Shown: positions 12,001 through 24,800 of the stretch, in pieces | How positions within the stretch are numbered: position 1 is the stretch's first letter | Layout of the letters: each line of letters starts with the position of its first letter | Assembly: GCA_932521025.1 (NCBI GenBank) | Contig: OW051469.1 | Coordinates: forward strand, 10,118,398 to 10,182,397 | DNA from: Oscheius onirici | Lineage: Eukaryota; Nematoda; Chromadorea; Rhabditida; Rhabditidae | Direction of reading: 5' to 3' | Length of the DNA stretch: 64,000 nt | Notes under the pieces: model-generated | What the model was told of the DNA's origin: nothing | Database searches by the model: none | Seen by the model: the letters and a program-made list of their open reading frames with translations, nothing else | Made by a program: the position numbers and the translations under genes

Positions 12001-13727
12001 GCTTCTGGCCGGACAGATCAATGGAACTACTGGATATGAAGAGGCGGCTGCTCAAGGTAGGGAGACAGAGAGATTGATACCGTATCCTCCAATTCAGGTC
12101 TCTTGGCGGGAATAAACGCAGCAGCAGCTTCCCGAGATGAACCAGGAATGGTAGTCAAGAGATCCGAAGGATACCTCGGAGTTCTGGTCGACGACTTGAC
12201 CAGTCTCGGAACCAATGAACCCTATAGAATGTTTACTTCCAGAGCAGAATGCCGCCTCCATTTGAGGTAGTCTTTCCTGTTTTTTTCCCTCAAAAAATAT
12301 TATAGACCAGACAATGCCGATCTCCGTCTGACGGCTCTTGGCAGACAGGTCAGCGCAGTAACAGACAGTCGTTGGGAAAAATTCCTGTCCAAAAAACACC
12401 AACTGGACGAGGTCACAGATCTACTGAAAGGAATTTCCATGAGTCTGACCAAATGGTCGAAACTTGTGCCTAAAGTTCAGACAAATAAGGCTAGAGGTAG
12501 GTTCATCTTTAGAGAAACAGGCAGTCACAAATTCAGTTCACAACGGCTACGAAATGATCCACCGGTACAATGTTAACCTACAGGACCTGATAGAGGCTTT
12601 TCCGGAACTCAGGAAGTTTGAGAGGGATGCTGAACAGTTGACTGAAAAGCTGAGAATCGAGGGAGCCTACGGGATTGAGCATCAGAGACTACTGGTCAAG
12701 GTGAGCTCTGTCGTCTTGCCTTTTGTGCTTTTCCGCTGTTTTACTGGTGAAAAAGGATTGGGAATATCATTGAAAAAAAAACTAAAGGAAACGGTGTGTA
12801 GACCCTTTTTCTTCTCGAATAGGTTAGTGTTCTCGAGTTTTGTCGCCTCCTATAAGGGAAACACTCCAAAATTTAAGTGCACCGCTAAGGCAAGCCAAGC
12901 ATCACTTTTCAAAATTACAGTTGAATCCAAATTGATTAGTTTAGTTTCCCTCCAATAAGGGTGGCTAACCCAAAAAGTTAAGTGCACCGCAAGGCAAAAC
13001 CTTGCATCACTTTTCAGATTACGGCTCAACCCTGAGCAAAAGTGGGCAAGCTACCACCGTCAACCAATGATAGCCGGATCAACAGGCATGTCCTGTGGGT
13101 TTGGTGTGGTACGCAAGCGATACCCCCAAAAGGTGGACCCTCCCCGCTCCAAAGTGGAAGCAACGCTGAGGAGCTTACTCAGGGCATCTCCAAGGCATTT
13201 AGTTCCAGCCAAGGAGTACCTTACTTGACGAACGGTTCAAAATCCGGGTACAAACACCACGGCGTGTGACGACGAATTACGACGCGAACGAGCCAGTACG
13301 CTTCCCCCAGAATTTCGGAACTTGAAAAAAAAATCTCAGTTTTCTACCTCATATTTACATTCGGAGTAGGTGGGATGAGGTTCCTTAGGAGTAAAATTTT
13401 ACGCTGAATCCGATGGTTCTAATCCCATAATCTGGAAATGCTCCTGGAGCGAGTTATGTGCGCTTTTTCTACTAGTATCAGTTAACAATCCCTTTTCAGG
13501 TTGCAGAAATTGATCGCGAGTCACAAATTCTGATCCCAGACGACATAAACTACAGTACTTTCTTCGGTCTGAGCATGGAATGCGTCGAAAAGTTGGACCG
13601 AGCTAGACCGCAGAATCTTGCAGCCGCATCCAGGATACCAGGTGTCACTCCGGAAGCAATAATCACCATCCTTCGCTACCTCAAAAAACCAACATTCTAC
13701 AAATCAAAAGTGCAACAGAGTCAATAA
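9049..13727 (+). CDS. MTO1: MTO1, mitochondrial tRNA 5-carboxymethylaminomethyl(taurinomethyl)-uridine enzyme
   Basis: An FAD-dependent MnmG/GidA-family enzyme. With its GTPase partner it modifies the wobble uridine of mitochondrial tRNAs. The chosen start (9049) gives [15 protein letters not shown], a basic mitochondrial presequence directly after a CTCTTTAG acceptor; an upstream in-frame ATG at 8905 adds 48 residues and seems less likely. Exon 1 ends in DFDVVVIG and exon 2 (from 10214) continues [16 protein letters not shown], together forming the dinucleotide-binding fold. Later exons carry [50 protein letters not shown] (a GidA signature), [16 protein letters not shown] and the C-terminal [13 protein letters not shown]. 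Three long introns (9128-10213, about 11101-11594, about 12702-13499) carry repeats or inserted elements. The stop is 9 bp from the TTC36 stop on the other strand. Confidence 0.93.
9230..10045 (-). CDS. Candidate small nested gene in MTO1 intron 1 (antisense)
   Basis: Inside the 1,086-bp first intron of MTO1, on the opposite strand, an ATG at 10045 opens [20 protein letters not shown] followed by [20 protein letters not shown] 70-bp intron-like gap with GT and TTTTCAG edges leads to [19 protein letters not shown], and a further intron leads to a short exon ending at a stop near 9670. The result would be a protein of about 90 residues with no known domain. Downstream, about 9230-9600 resembles the exon-like repeats of the smg-8 intron copy, also inverted. 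The open exon junctions favour a real or recently active gene; a repeat carrying gene fragments is the alternative. Confidence 0.35.
10475..10525. repeat. Short hairpin repeat, copy 2
   Basis: This copy lies in an MTO1 intron. The left arm is ATGTTTCACAAAGTTGTAGA and the right arm is TCTACAACTTTGCAGAACAT. The arms pair over about 18 bases around a short loop. Confidence 0.85.
11256..11373. mobile_element. GC-rich foldback MITE in MTO1 intron
   Basis: About 118 bp with inverted ends: CAAGCATG on the left and CATGCTTG on the right. Inside lie inverted GGTCCGGTCC / GGACCGGTCCGG blocks and matching AATTTTTGAA / TTTGAAAAA segments. It is flanked by the direct repeat GTGAAAT (11249-11255 and 11374-11380), which looks like a 7-bp target-site duplication. 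It has no coding capacity, so it is a non-autonomous element. Confidence 0.7.
11411..11495. repeat. Inverted repeat with GTTGGTGCGCAGCC end
   Basis: GCCTGCGTATCGACA at about 11416 is matched perfectly by TGTCGATACGCAGGC at about 11446. It is followed by GAGTTGGTGCGCAGCC at about 11474, a motif shared with elements near 33000-33300 and 50930-51119. Confidence 0.7.
12830..13025. repeat. Two-copy tandem repeat in MTO1 intron
   Basis: Two diverged units of about 110 bp. Each contains a CCTCC.ATAAGGG segment, then TTAAGTGCACCGC, then GCATCACTTTTCA followed by ATTAC and TGAATCC or TCAACCC. The units start at about 12848 and 12950. Function is unknown. Confidence 0.65.
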
Positions 13728-13736
13728 AAAGAGAAT

Positions 13737-14391
13737 TTATTGTTTACCAGTCTTCAGTTCGTCGAAAACTTGGGCAAGCATCTTGTTGCACATGGCGGCG
13801 TAGGGATTCAAGGCAACGGTTTGCATTTTAGCAAAAGAGCTACCGAGACTGGCAGCGGCTCCGAAATCATCCTAAAGAGAGTTCTCGAATAAAAAAGGGA
13901 AAATTTCTCACTCTGGCCTTGTCGTCGTCTCCCTGTAGTCTGTGGATCATGGCTCTTTGGACTAGAGCCTGACAGGCACTTTTTCCTTTTCCTTTGGAAA
14001 GTTCAATAGCTTTGTTCAGGTCAACGAGGGCTTCTGGAAAAGAAGATATAGAGAGACAGAAACCGACTCACCTTGAACTTTTCCTTCCAATCGATAAGCC
14101 TGGGCTCGATTATTATAAGCTGATGGGTTCACAGGACAGATTTCAATAGCTCTGGAGAAGGCAGCAACAGCCTCGTCAACTTTTCCAGATTCTGCTTGCG
14201 TTACTCCTTCCGTTTCCAATTTCTTCGATTCTTCTGCTCCAGAATGGGAAATTGGTTCTACACTCAGTGTTTTTGGAAGCAGGAAAGTACTCACCATCAT
14301 CTTGAACCTCTTTCTCTCCGACGAGATCATTAGCAGGAAGAAGAGGGTTAAGAATTCTGTTCAGAACGGCTCTGTCGTTGGCGGTAGTCAT
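13737..14391 (-). CDS. TTC36: TTC36-like tetratricopeptide repeat protein
   Basis: A small TPR protein, about 180 residues as in other animals; mammalian TTC36 is reported to bind HSP70. The start [19 protein letters not shown] matches the conserved N-terminus of the family. TPR helices follow: [41 protein letters not shown] and [18 protein letters not shown], then a third repeat with [18 protein letters not shown]. The C-terminus is [10 protein letters not shown]. There are three short introns with canonical ends. It is convergent with MTO1 and the two stop codons are separated by only 9 bp, so the 3' UTRs must overlap. Confidence 0.88.
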
Positions 14392-14598
14392 TTTACGCAG
14401 GGAATAAAAACAGTCAGATGGTTGCGGTCGATACGGCAAGGTCACGCCTCCTTATCAATTGGCATGTTTCAATGAAACAAGGGGGTCGCTACTAGATCAC
14501 GTCGGCCAGTAGTTTGTAAAGAGTCTCTGTCTCTCTGACTCTCTCGATCTCCACTGAACAAGTCTATGTACATTCATTTACAGTCAAAATATCTAAAG

Positions 14599-15051
14599 CT
14601 AATTGATACAGTCGACAGCCTCTCCCGAATAAGCACCGGCCAGATTCAGCTCTCCAATATCGAAGATCTTCCTCGGGACATCTCCATTGGTTATAAAATT
14701 TTCAGGAATCTCAATTTCCAGCTTCTTATAGCACATTCCGTCGTAGCGACAACGGTGATAAATGTTGAGCTTGGGGTCAATTGGAGTGATTTCTGTGGCT
14801 TTGCCCTCGAGGAAGAAAGTTCCATTTCCGTCAGAGTAGCGCTCGTCCATGAGTTCGTCAAGTACTGAACGGGGAAATTGTTGGAGATCATTCTGCTACT
14901 CACCATTTTCGACCTCATACAGCTTCAGTTTGACTCCCTTCATCGGCTCGCCATCACAAAGAACTCGTCCCTTGACTGCTACCGATTGAAGAGTACCAAT
15001 ATTGAAGAGACCGGATGCAAGAGGCAGTAGAAGTAAAACAGCCACCAACAT
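14599..15051 (-). CDS. Transthyretin-like (TTR/TTL) secreted protein 1
   Basis: A nematode transthyretin-like domain protein of about 135 residues. The signal peptide is MLVAVLLLLPLASG. The mature part shows the family pattern: VAVKGRVLCDGEPMKGVKLKL, a short intron after VENG, IDPKLNIYHRCRYDGMCYKK, then IPENFITNG and the terminal AVDCIN. Four conserved cysteines are present. The best-characterised C. elegans member, TTR-52, bridges apoptotic cells to a phagocyte receptor, but most members have no known function. A TATA-like TTATAATGG lies about 50 bases upstream. It is separated from the main TTR cluster by chitin synthase. Confidence 0.9.
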
Positions 15052-15842
15052 GGTAGAAAAGACGCTTTGGACGGTGGAGATGTAAACAGTGCCTCTCTTA
15101 TAATGGGTTACACCCTCCCAAAAATGGTCAATCGAACGACCTTCGCTAATGCGATTTTTCCTCATTGGAATGAACAGAGAGTGAGTCAGTGGGAACTTGT
15201 TTCATGGAATGTGGAAAATAGACATGGCTCCGGGCCGGGCCGGCCCGCCTCGGATTTTGGTCAAAAAACACCCCCTTTTTCCAAAATTTCCCCGCGGGCC
15301 GGACTTTTCAGGCACAAGCCCGGACCGACAGCCATGTTTAGTGGAAAAACTTTGGTCTGAATGATATTAGTAGACAGCAAATTGTTACCTCAAGCTTCAA
15401 GCTTGAGGTCACCAAAAATTGAGCACTGGGTCTCATTTCGAGGCCCTGTGTATGATAACAATATTCGACGATGGTAGAGACAGCGAAGAGCTCGTCTGGA
15501 CTCGCTGACGAAGCATTACGGGTGCGAGCTGGGCGTCTGTGGGCTTGGCGGGAAGCTGTAATTTTCTTCTAGATCCGTTTTCGACAATAAAAAGGCTCCA
15601 TGTCAGAGAGAAGGAGTACTGTAGCTTCCCTTCAAAGCTCAGACCCTTCGTTTCACGCCAATACCGGAAGGCCAGACCACTCGACTGACCCATCGAGAGA
15701 GCAGAAGTCTCTCTGTCCCGAGAGTGTTTCAAATGCGGACACCCTTACGGGGGACAGAGAATAACCGGTGTTCATACCCAACAAAGTGACAACAAACAGA
15801 GACACGGTCAGAGCTCTGACTCTCTCTCCTAAACGGCCTCCA
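15052..15842. other. Intergenic region with a foldback element
   Basis: This is the shared 5' region of the TTR-like gene 1 and chitin synthase. It contains the GC-rich foldback at 15222-15337. An open frame on the minus strand at 15433-15732 has no recognisable family features and I do not call it a gene. Confidence 0.5.
15222..15337. mobile_element. GC-rich foldback MITE
   Basis: ACATGGCT at the left end is matched by AGCCATGT at the right end. Between them are inverted GGGCCGG/CCGGCCC blocks, enclosing an A/C/T-rich centre (AAAAAACACCCCCTTTTTCC). It is similar in build to the element at 11256-11373. No clear target duplication is visible. Confidence 0.6.
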
Positions 15843-18800
15843 ATGGCCGAATTCGACGATTTGGTAAGTCTGACTCCCTGACTGTCCCTCTGTCCCTTTC
15901 TTCCTCATCCCCCAATTCAGGAGAACAAATATGGCTACGCTTTATTCGGAATGGTTGAAGGAGAAAAGCCTAAAGATGCCGACGAACCATCAGAGGAGGA
16001 AAAGTACGGAGACCGATGGACCGAGGTAAAAAGAGTAGAGCAGAATCCCTCCGGGGAGGAGCTGACCTAAGTCGGCTCGACGGGTGCAAACAGCAGGTGA
16101 AACACAGGAGCTCAGTGGAGACAGAACGTGAGGTGTACGTCTCGGACCTGTCAGTGCGGTCATTTCTTCTCACTCTTTGTTCTATCTCCATTTCTCTAAT
16201 GGTCTCATGATCTTGAGTCTCATTTCTTATTTTTGGAATTTTGTTTATGATCTCATTTAGTTTCCGATTCAGTAGCACGTACTGTACTTTCTAGACCAGT
16301 GTACTGTACTGTCTGGATCAGTAAACTGTCTGGATCAATATACTGTACTCTCTGGAAATGTATTCCATACTCACTATCAGTATAATGTACTTTCTGGAAA
16401 AATAACTGTACTCACTGAATCAGTCTCTGGATCTATAGAAATTTTTTGTTTCAGTTGAGAGAGTCTGTCTAAATTTTCTGTGTCCCGCTCCAAAACTGTC
16501 GATAGATATGAAGCCGGACATAGATCCAGAATTTCCCGTCTGATAGAACCAGAAGCCAATTTTTGTCGTCGACTGACCATGTTTGTCCACTTCTATTTGC
16601 CAATTTACTGCTTTCGTAACGGAACAAGGTTGACCAGAGCACGAGAGCCATTACCTATTGTCTAGCCGTGAAGCGGCGTTCGTGTCTCTCTGCTAAAACT
16701 GTTGAGTGATTTTGGGCCCGTATGCTTTGAATTCCAAGATACTAAACACTAATTCGTTGCAGAACCATTTTGTACAGACAGTCCTTTAAAGTCTTCTCTA
16801 CTGAGGTTTACGCCCAAAGCACTGAACTTCTCTCCCATTTTTCTGACTCAAGGAACAATTTTCTTTCTTGGTTATGTTCTAAAAAGTTATAGTTTTGATC
16901 AGCTCTATAAATTCCAAGCGCTTAATCCATTTGTAACTACTGGAAAGGTCTAGAGCTGGGATTTGAGCCGTGGTCACAACTTCGATTCAATCCCAACAAG
17001 ATCGTTTCAGAATTTTTAATGCTAATTGAAAGAATAGTTGACGTTTTTATTCCACTAAAGTGTTCAAAACATGACAAAACTTAAAAATGCGTCATTTTGC
17101 CCAAAAAAATGGCTGAAAGTAGGCAGCCTTCCGTTTATCTTTTCCATTCTGTGCTGGTCAGTCAAATTTCAGTCAAAAAGTCTTCAGTATGAAAAGACAT
17201 TAATTCTGTAAAAGATACCGTTTTTGTTCCGACCATTCCAACAGACTGTCAATCAGCTGTCTCCTTTCTCCTTTCGAATGAAAAGACGAACAAAAACTCT
17301 TCCCCCGGCTCTATTCTGCTCACAGAGCTCCTTCTCTCCGCCCATTGTATCCGCCTCTTGACTATCTCGGCCCCGGGTTCAAACTGTTTCTTTCTGTGAT
17401 GATCTCTAAATATTAGCTTCAGGACGAAGAGAGCGACGTCGAACAAAGGCAGCCGAAGCTTATGGAACGACGCGGCCTGGCCGCGATGGACAAGGATGAT
17501 GGTCCTCTCTACGCGACTGAGGGGTAGGTTTTTTAAAAAGTTCAGTAACCAGACAGACATTCTCCCATTTCCAAATCACACATTCCGGGAAAAGTGTGAC
17601 AGTTTCGCCCCGTTTTTGGCGCTCTCCTCGCGCGTGGCCGGAAACCCGATCCGGCACGCTCCCGTGTTGACAGAATTAGCGGCGCTTAAGTGGGCGATGA
17701 GTACGCGAGCACGTAACGGTCCGCCGCCTCCCGGGCCTGCCGTTCGCAGCACTGTTTCTGGGTAGAAGAAGGGCTTCTGGAAGAGGTCAAATATAGAATA
17801 GGACGACTTATCCTGAAGGGCTCTACCGTAATCTAAGCTAAGTAGACCACAACTGATCAGAAAAGAGTTTCTCTGTCTCTCTGTCCCTGACCCAATTGCT
17901 CCCGCTCCTTTGCCAGCTCGACTGTCGACTGTTAGCTTATCGCCTAGAGCTTAGAGACCTTCTTGGTCTTGACACATTGACCGGCTCTCTCTCCTTGGCG
18001 GCCAAGTCGGGCTCCTAATGAGCAGCCGGTTCTCGCACCGTCCCCGGTTTGAAACGGGAGGCTTGACCCCCTCTCTGCTCCCGCCCAAGTCTCTCTTCGA
18101 AGTATCCCCTCCAGCGGACACGGAGCTGACCTTATCGATCTGATCGAGAGGCTTCAATGGATACCCTCGATGGCCATTCGAGGCTGGCCAGAATGGCCAC
18201 CTTGGATAGTCGCGATCAGCCTCAGGATACTTACTACTTCACGACCGAGGATGCGCCTGCAAAGGCAGCAGAACCGAGGGATAGTTCCTCGGATCAGATG
18301 ACCTCGTAAGGACTTATTTTCCTTATCTTGTGCTTTTTGAGTTGAACTTTCCCCACTTTTTTTTCAGACCCTTTTGGAAATTCCCAGAAGCCTAGTCTCT
18401 CCAGGAATCCTATCCATTCTCCTCATGTTTTGATTCCCTGACTATTTTACCTCATTTTGGGTCCAACCCTTCTTTCTATGTACTTACTGTCTCTGGCAGA
18501 ATCTTCAGGGAAATCTACACCTTTTGATCCACCGTATGACTTTAAGCTAATCGGGTTCAATCACGTGATACCAAAGCCAAAACAAACAGGGGATGTGCGC
18601 TTATTGTATAATTTTACTAAAAATTACTGTAAGAGGACAGTCTTCTCTAATGAAAATGTTCTAGACGCTCTCCCAGTCCATTTTTTACACGGGCTGTTTA
18701 CACCCGTCTATCCGAGCGAGAACAGTGTCTTAGCGGGTCATTCAGTCCCCTGTTTGTTGACCAACTAGGAGTCTGACTTGTTCGGGAACTGGACAATAGA

Positions 18801-21800
18801 AAGGAAAGACACATTAGGTCAAACTGCCAAAGACTCTCTGAATCTGTGCCTCTCTGTCTTCTTCTGACTCTCTCTCGGTCTTCCAGTCTCACTTTCCAAT
18901 TCACCCCTTTCCCGCCTGCGAATTTCTTTATTGAGAAGAGCGCTTGCTATTGGGATTAGGGCTGTTTGCAAACAGGTGGCCGAGCCGCCAGAGGCGATTG
19001 TATCTTAAGAAGAAGAGAGCCCAGAAACACCAAACCACAAAATAGGGGTCATTTCCAGGACCGTCATCGAGAACAAAGGATGGGACATCTTTCGATTACT
19101 ACCGCCAAAGCCGGATCGGATAGGACACGGTACTGCCATTTTTTGTTCAGAGCATAGTTTTTTTTAGGATTTTGGCACGATGCCTCCCTCCAAGTACTCA
19201 AATTATGCACATTTGTCGTGCTTTTACTGCTCACATTGAGCTCGGCCGTCGTAGCCAAAAGCGCCTTCCTTCTGATGACTTCAGCCATCGGATGGGGCGG
19301 ACAGAACATGACCATCTGTCGGGACAAAATTCCCGAAGCGCAATGGAATACGGTACTTTTTCTCAGTATCCAGTAGCTCTCTCTCTTTTTCAGGTATATA
19401 TTGAACAGCGCCATGTGGTCAAGTGGGTCTGGGCTACCTTGTTGGCTCTCTGCGCGCCGGAGGCCATGTGTTTTGTCAGGTCTCTTCACAGGACACTCTT
19501 CAAAAATGTCAAACGGCCGACATTGATGCAGTTTGTTGTGGTGGGTGGCAGGAGCACTTAAAAATAAAGAAATCTGACTGTTGAGAAACGTTGAGGTCCG
19601 AGGTCCGGTTGATGTTGCGGTCCGGTTGATCAGGACAGTGGGAGAGCTTGACAGTCTATCAAAGGCAGGATCAGGATCATAGCTTGTTAAAAAGAGTCAG
19701 GCTGATGAAATTTGATAGGATATTTTGAATCGGGCTTTGAACCACTTTCTAGCGAGGGTCCAGACCTTTTTATTCGAAGCCTTTGTAGGGGGTGTGAACT
19801 TCAATTTCTGCCGTGGTACCTCCTGCTTATATCCGCTAAATTTTGAGGCAAAAATGCTTCTTCACAACTAAATTTAAAGCTGTTGGAACGTTTTTTACGA
19901 AAACAAGGAGCAACATGCTCCCAGTGGTCCCAAGTTCGACTAAATATTCCTCTGAATAACTCACTATTTGACTTGTCAAAACGAGTCATAACTTGTCAAA
20001 GTTAAGTTGGTAAGTACTGCGGAGAAGCTTTCTCGTGATAACTGTTGTTCTGGGAGAGCGACTCGCCTAAATCTCTGTCAAAATCGAAAATAAAGCCGAT
20101 AAAATAAATAGTTCCGTAATCAGCGAGCTTTTCTCTACAATCTCCATATCAGAACTCGTACTCGAAAAAAAAGGTCTGGACATTCGCTTTAAAATGATTG
20201 TAACCCGCAATATGTTCAGGTCCTGATCGTCGAATCGCTCCATGCCGTCGGAGTCGGAATCCTCGTCTTCAAGGTCTTTCCAGACCTCGATGTCGTCACA
20301 GGTACCCTCTTCCCTATAAAATTCGACCAAAATCTTAGCCTCCCAACTGACAAATGGAATGTGTTTCATCCCGGCTGTCCTGTCACTGATCAGTCGACCA
20401 GCCAAGGCCGGATCCCTGTTCTTGGTCGTCATTGACATCATCGCCATTGGAGCTCAGAGTACAGGATTCTGGGCTCTGCCGACATTCATTCCAAACCTCC
20501 AGAAGCACAGTTTCAGCATCCCAGTAGCCCTGACACTGATTTCTCTGGCCTGGTGGCAAAACTTTGTTCATTCCGAGTCCGTATTCCCGCCAATCAGAGC
20601 CCTGGCTCGATTTGCTAGTCGTCTAAGCGAGAGAAGAAGCAAGACTTATGCCTTTGTCAGTCTCTGGAAAATGTGCATCTACGTAGCTTGCATGTTCCTC
20701 TTTATGACGGCAAGAATGGGCAGGGATCCCCTCTTCCAGAAGGATCCGTTCGGCGAAAAATTGATCACAATCACTGGACACAATCTGAACAGCACGCAAC
20801 AGGACAAGTTCTTGGAGAGAATGAACAGCTACGGTGGAATGGGAGGCGATGCCGGAGAGGAAGAGGCTCCCGTCCGGCCGACTCACACGACTAAAAAACC
20901 GTGGCAGCCGGAGAATGGACCGACTGTTGTCGACGCGGATGATCTATTGAGAGCTAAGAGAGCAGCCGTGGTGGAGGAAGAAGAAGAACCGCTTCCGTCA
21001 GCTTTCAGCGTTTATGGAAGTTATGTCGAACTGAACCAGTTCACGTCTCCTTACGATGCCTTGTGGATCGTGTTGGTTCAAGTAGCTGCTGTTTTTACTT
21101 GCTATCACAGCAGCAAGTTTGCTTGTAAGGTGGGTACTTTGATTTGAACTTGACTAACATTCCGTGGTAGGAACTTTCGCTATAAACGGTAAGCTTGACA
21201 GTAATTTTTGTCTACTAGTCAGTCCGACTCTTCCTACCACAGTTCTGGTACTTTTGACCGTCTGATCATATGTCTAAAATCTCCCTAACCATGACTCACT
21301 CTGGTCCTAACGATTTGGACTCTGCACTCATGACCAGTTAAATTTAAGCCTACCAAATACCGTCTGGTCAAGCCTCACCAATTGTGACTGGTACTTCACT
21401 GACCTTCCAATACTCCGTAGATCTTACATCTACTCTCTTGTTGTTGTAAACTCTTTCCTTAGGATCCTCAAAACCTTTTCTTTTTCTAAAAAAAGTTATG
21501 AGAGAACTGGTTCCATGCTCATTGGTTCATTGAACTGCCCAGGTGCTGGAGTCGAACTTGACAATACCACTCTCAAAACACGTGCGAACAAAAAAGGTTT
21601 TTAGGTCATGATGCAGCGTCTCGGTTTCGCCCTCCCCATTGCTCTTTCCGTGCCCGGAGCCGTTCTCTTCCTCTCAAGCGTCTGTTCTCTCCGAGTCACA
21701 GACTCTTGTCACATGACCAACTTCCTAACCAAAGAATTGTTCTGGCGTTGTTCCGGCAGCTACACCTCCTTCAGCTCGTTTGCTCTGACACCACAGACTT

Positions 21801-24800
21801 GGATCTGGTTGACATGGCTCGTCTCTCAAATCTGGATCACAATTCATCTTTGGACACCGAAACACGAGAGATTGGCTCGATCGGAGAAACTTTTCATCTT
21901 ACCGTACTATATCGGAGCATTTGTGGATCAGAGTCTCGCTTTCAACAGGAGAAGAGATGACAAGGCCAAGATCAAGGCAGAAGACCTGGAATTTGAACAA
22001 GAGGACTCTTCAATGACCTATGAGACTATCCCTGGAGGATTTGCCAAGCCGCCACCGTCAGTCTGTTCTGTCAGTAGTTCGAGAGTAGAGAATGGACTCA
22101 TCCGGTAAGAGACAGAGTCAAAGGGACAGAGGGACAGAAAGTCAGAGAAACAAAGAAAAAAAGAGAGACAATCCAGACAAATCAACTAAACAATTCCAGT
22201 GACAGTGCTTCTGGAGCCGATGCCATAACCAAGATCTACGTCTGTGCGACCATGTGGCATGAGACGGCTCATGAGATGACCTGTATGCTGAAGAGTATCT
22301 TCAGAATGGACGAGGATCAATGCGCCAGACGGAATGCTCAGAAGTATCTCAAGGTTTGTCTCTTTGTTTTTTAATCTACCTGTCTCCCTGTCTCTCTGTA
22401 TCTCTGTTTCTCCGTTTCTGACTCTCCGTCTCTCTGTCTCTCATCCTCCTGTTCAGGTCATCGACCCCGACTACTACGAGTTTGAAGCCCATATCTTCGT
22501 GGACGATTCCTTTGAAACCAACGAGTACGGAGAGCCAGTCATCAACAAATTCGTCAAGCAGATTGTCGAGGTCATTGATCAAGCTGCCAGGTACTTTTCG
22601 ACCTTTTCTAGAAACTTCCTTTTTTTCAGCGCCGTCCACCAAACGCAGATGAGATTGAAGCCGCCGAAAAAGTGCAAAACTCCATACGGAGGACGTCTTT
22701 CCTACATTCTGCCTGGAAAGAACAAGCTGACGATTCATTTGAAGGACAAGAACAAGATCAGGATCAGAAAGAGATGGAGTCAGGTCATGTACCTGTACTA
22801 CCTGCTGGGATACAGACTAATGATGAAGGTCGAGGAGCAGAATAGAAAGGTATGCAAGTTTTTGATTGATTTCAAATGGAGAGTCAGGAACTGATCTCGG
22901 AAAACACTTTCATCTTGACATTGGACGGAGACGTAGATTTTACCCCACAGTGTGTTCACATGCTTGTCGATCTGATGAAGAAGAACAGGCGGCTTGGAGC
23001 GGCTTGTGGAAGAATTCATCCTAGAGGAAGTGGACTTATGGTGAGTGACAGAGAGACTCAAAAACTTTGACTCTGAATGAGTGACAATGAGAGTTTTGAG
23101 AGTTTGAAAGACTGAGTGTGAGAGACTTAGAGACAGAGGGTCTGAGAGAGTGACGAAGTGAGAGACTGGGAGACAGAGATTGATAAACTGACAGTCTTAT
23201 AGACTGAGAGACAGAGACACTGAGAGAGCCTCAGATACTAAAAGACAAAGAATCTGAGAGTCTGAGAGGGAAAGAGTCAGAAAAACTGAGGTTCTGAGAG
23301 ATGGAGAGACACATAGACTGAAAGACAAGGACAGGGAGACTGAGATACTGAGAGATTGAGAAGCTAAGAGACTCAGAGACAGAGAGTGTGAGAGTCTGAG
23401 AGGAAAAGAGTCAGAGAGTGTAAGGTTCGGAGAGACTGAAAGACAAGAACAGAGAGACAGAGAGTCCGAGAAGCTGAGACCTCCAATTTACAAAAGCCTT
23501 TTTCAGGTCTGGTACCAAAAGTTCGAGTACGCTGTCGGACATTGGCTGCAAAAGGCTACCGAGCATATGATCGGATGCGTCATGTGCTCTCCCGGCTGCT
23601 TCTCTCTCTTCCGAAGTTATGCCCTGATGGACGACAATGTGACGAGAAAGTACGCTTCAAAGTCTGAAGAACCAAAGGACTATATTCAATGGGATCAGGG
23701 AGAGGATCGCTGGCTCTGCACACTCCTCCTTCAGAGGGGCTACAGGGTCGAGTACTGTGCCGCCTCAGACGCTCTAACTTTTGCTCCCGAAGGCTTCAAC
23801 GAGTTCTTTAACCAGAGAAGAAGATGGATTCCGTCGACGATTGCCAACATCTACGATCTGCTCAAAGATTACAAAAATGTCGTCTCGGTCAATGAGAGCA
23901 TCTCTATTTGGTACATCTTCTACCAGATCATCATGCTCGTCTCGTCCATTCTGGGTCCCGGCACGATCTTCTTGATGATTGTCGGAGCCATTTCCATCTC
24001 ATTTAACATCGGTATTTTTATATTTGACCAAACAAAGCATCCTTTTCAGACACTAGCATCTCCCTTATCATTGTCGTCATTCCCGTAATCTTTTTCTGTA
24101 TAGTCTGTCTCACAGCGACCCAAGAAAAACAGCTACTGGTGGCTCAGGTGATAGGAGCACTCTTTGCAATGTTAATGACAGCTGTGGTCGTCGGTACCTC
24201 TCTACAGATCCAGAAGGACGGTATACTCTCTCCGCACTCGATCTTCTTGTTCGCTGTCATTGCAAGGTGAGGGACAGAGTCTGGTGTGAGAATCAGAATA
24301 GGGGGACAGAGAGACAAAAAACATGATCTTTTTCAGTTTCCTGACTGCTGCCATCCTCCACCCCCTTGAATTTACCTGCGTCATTCCCGGAATCTTGTAC
24401 TTTTTGGCCATTCCGTGCATGTACATGTTGCTGCCGATTTACAGTGTCTGCAATCTGAATACTGTAAGATTTTCGGTAGTTCCCATACAAAACAAGTTCA
24501 GGTAACTTGGGGAACCCGCGAAGATCCGAGAAAGGATGAGAAGAATGATCTGATCAAGAAGGGACGGAAAAGTAACGGAACACATATGGATCTGATCGAT
24601 AGTAGTCTGGCCGACGGAGCTGATGGAGCTTTCTCTCTGGGCTGTGGAGCAGCCTGTCGTCTGCTCTGTTGCCTGAAGCCGGATCCTCTGGAAACCAGTC
24701 CCCAGATGTACAGACTCACTGAAAAAATCAATGAACTGACGCGGAAGGTCGACAGATTGAACAAGACGCAGCCTGGACTTGGCCGAAGAGCCAGCATCGT

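Noticed and set aside
13042-13269. Open frame in the long MTO1 intron
   Set aside because: It lies inside an intron with tandem repeats, has no family features, and the MTO1 exons on both sides join in phase without it.
15433-15732. Minus-strand 99-codon open frame upstream of chitin synthase
   Set aside because: No domain, no splice context, and it lies next to a foldback element.
16270-16440. Possible tandem repeat of GTACTGTACT/TGTCTGGATCAG phrases in chitin synthase intron 2
   Set aside because: The units are too irregular to define a period; kept only as a note in the intron entry.
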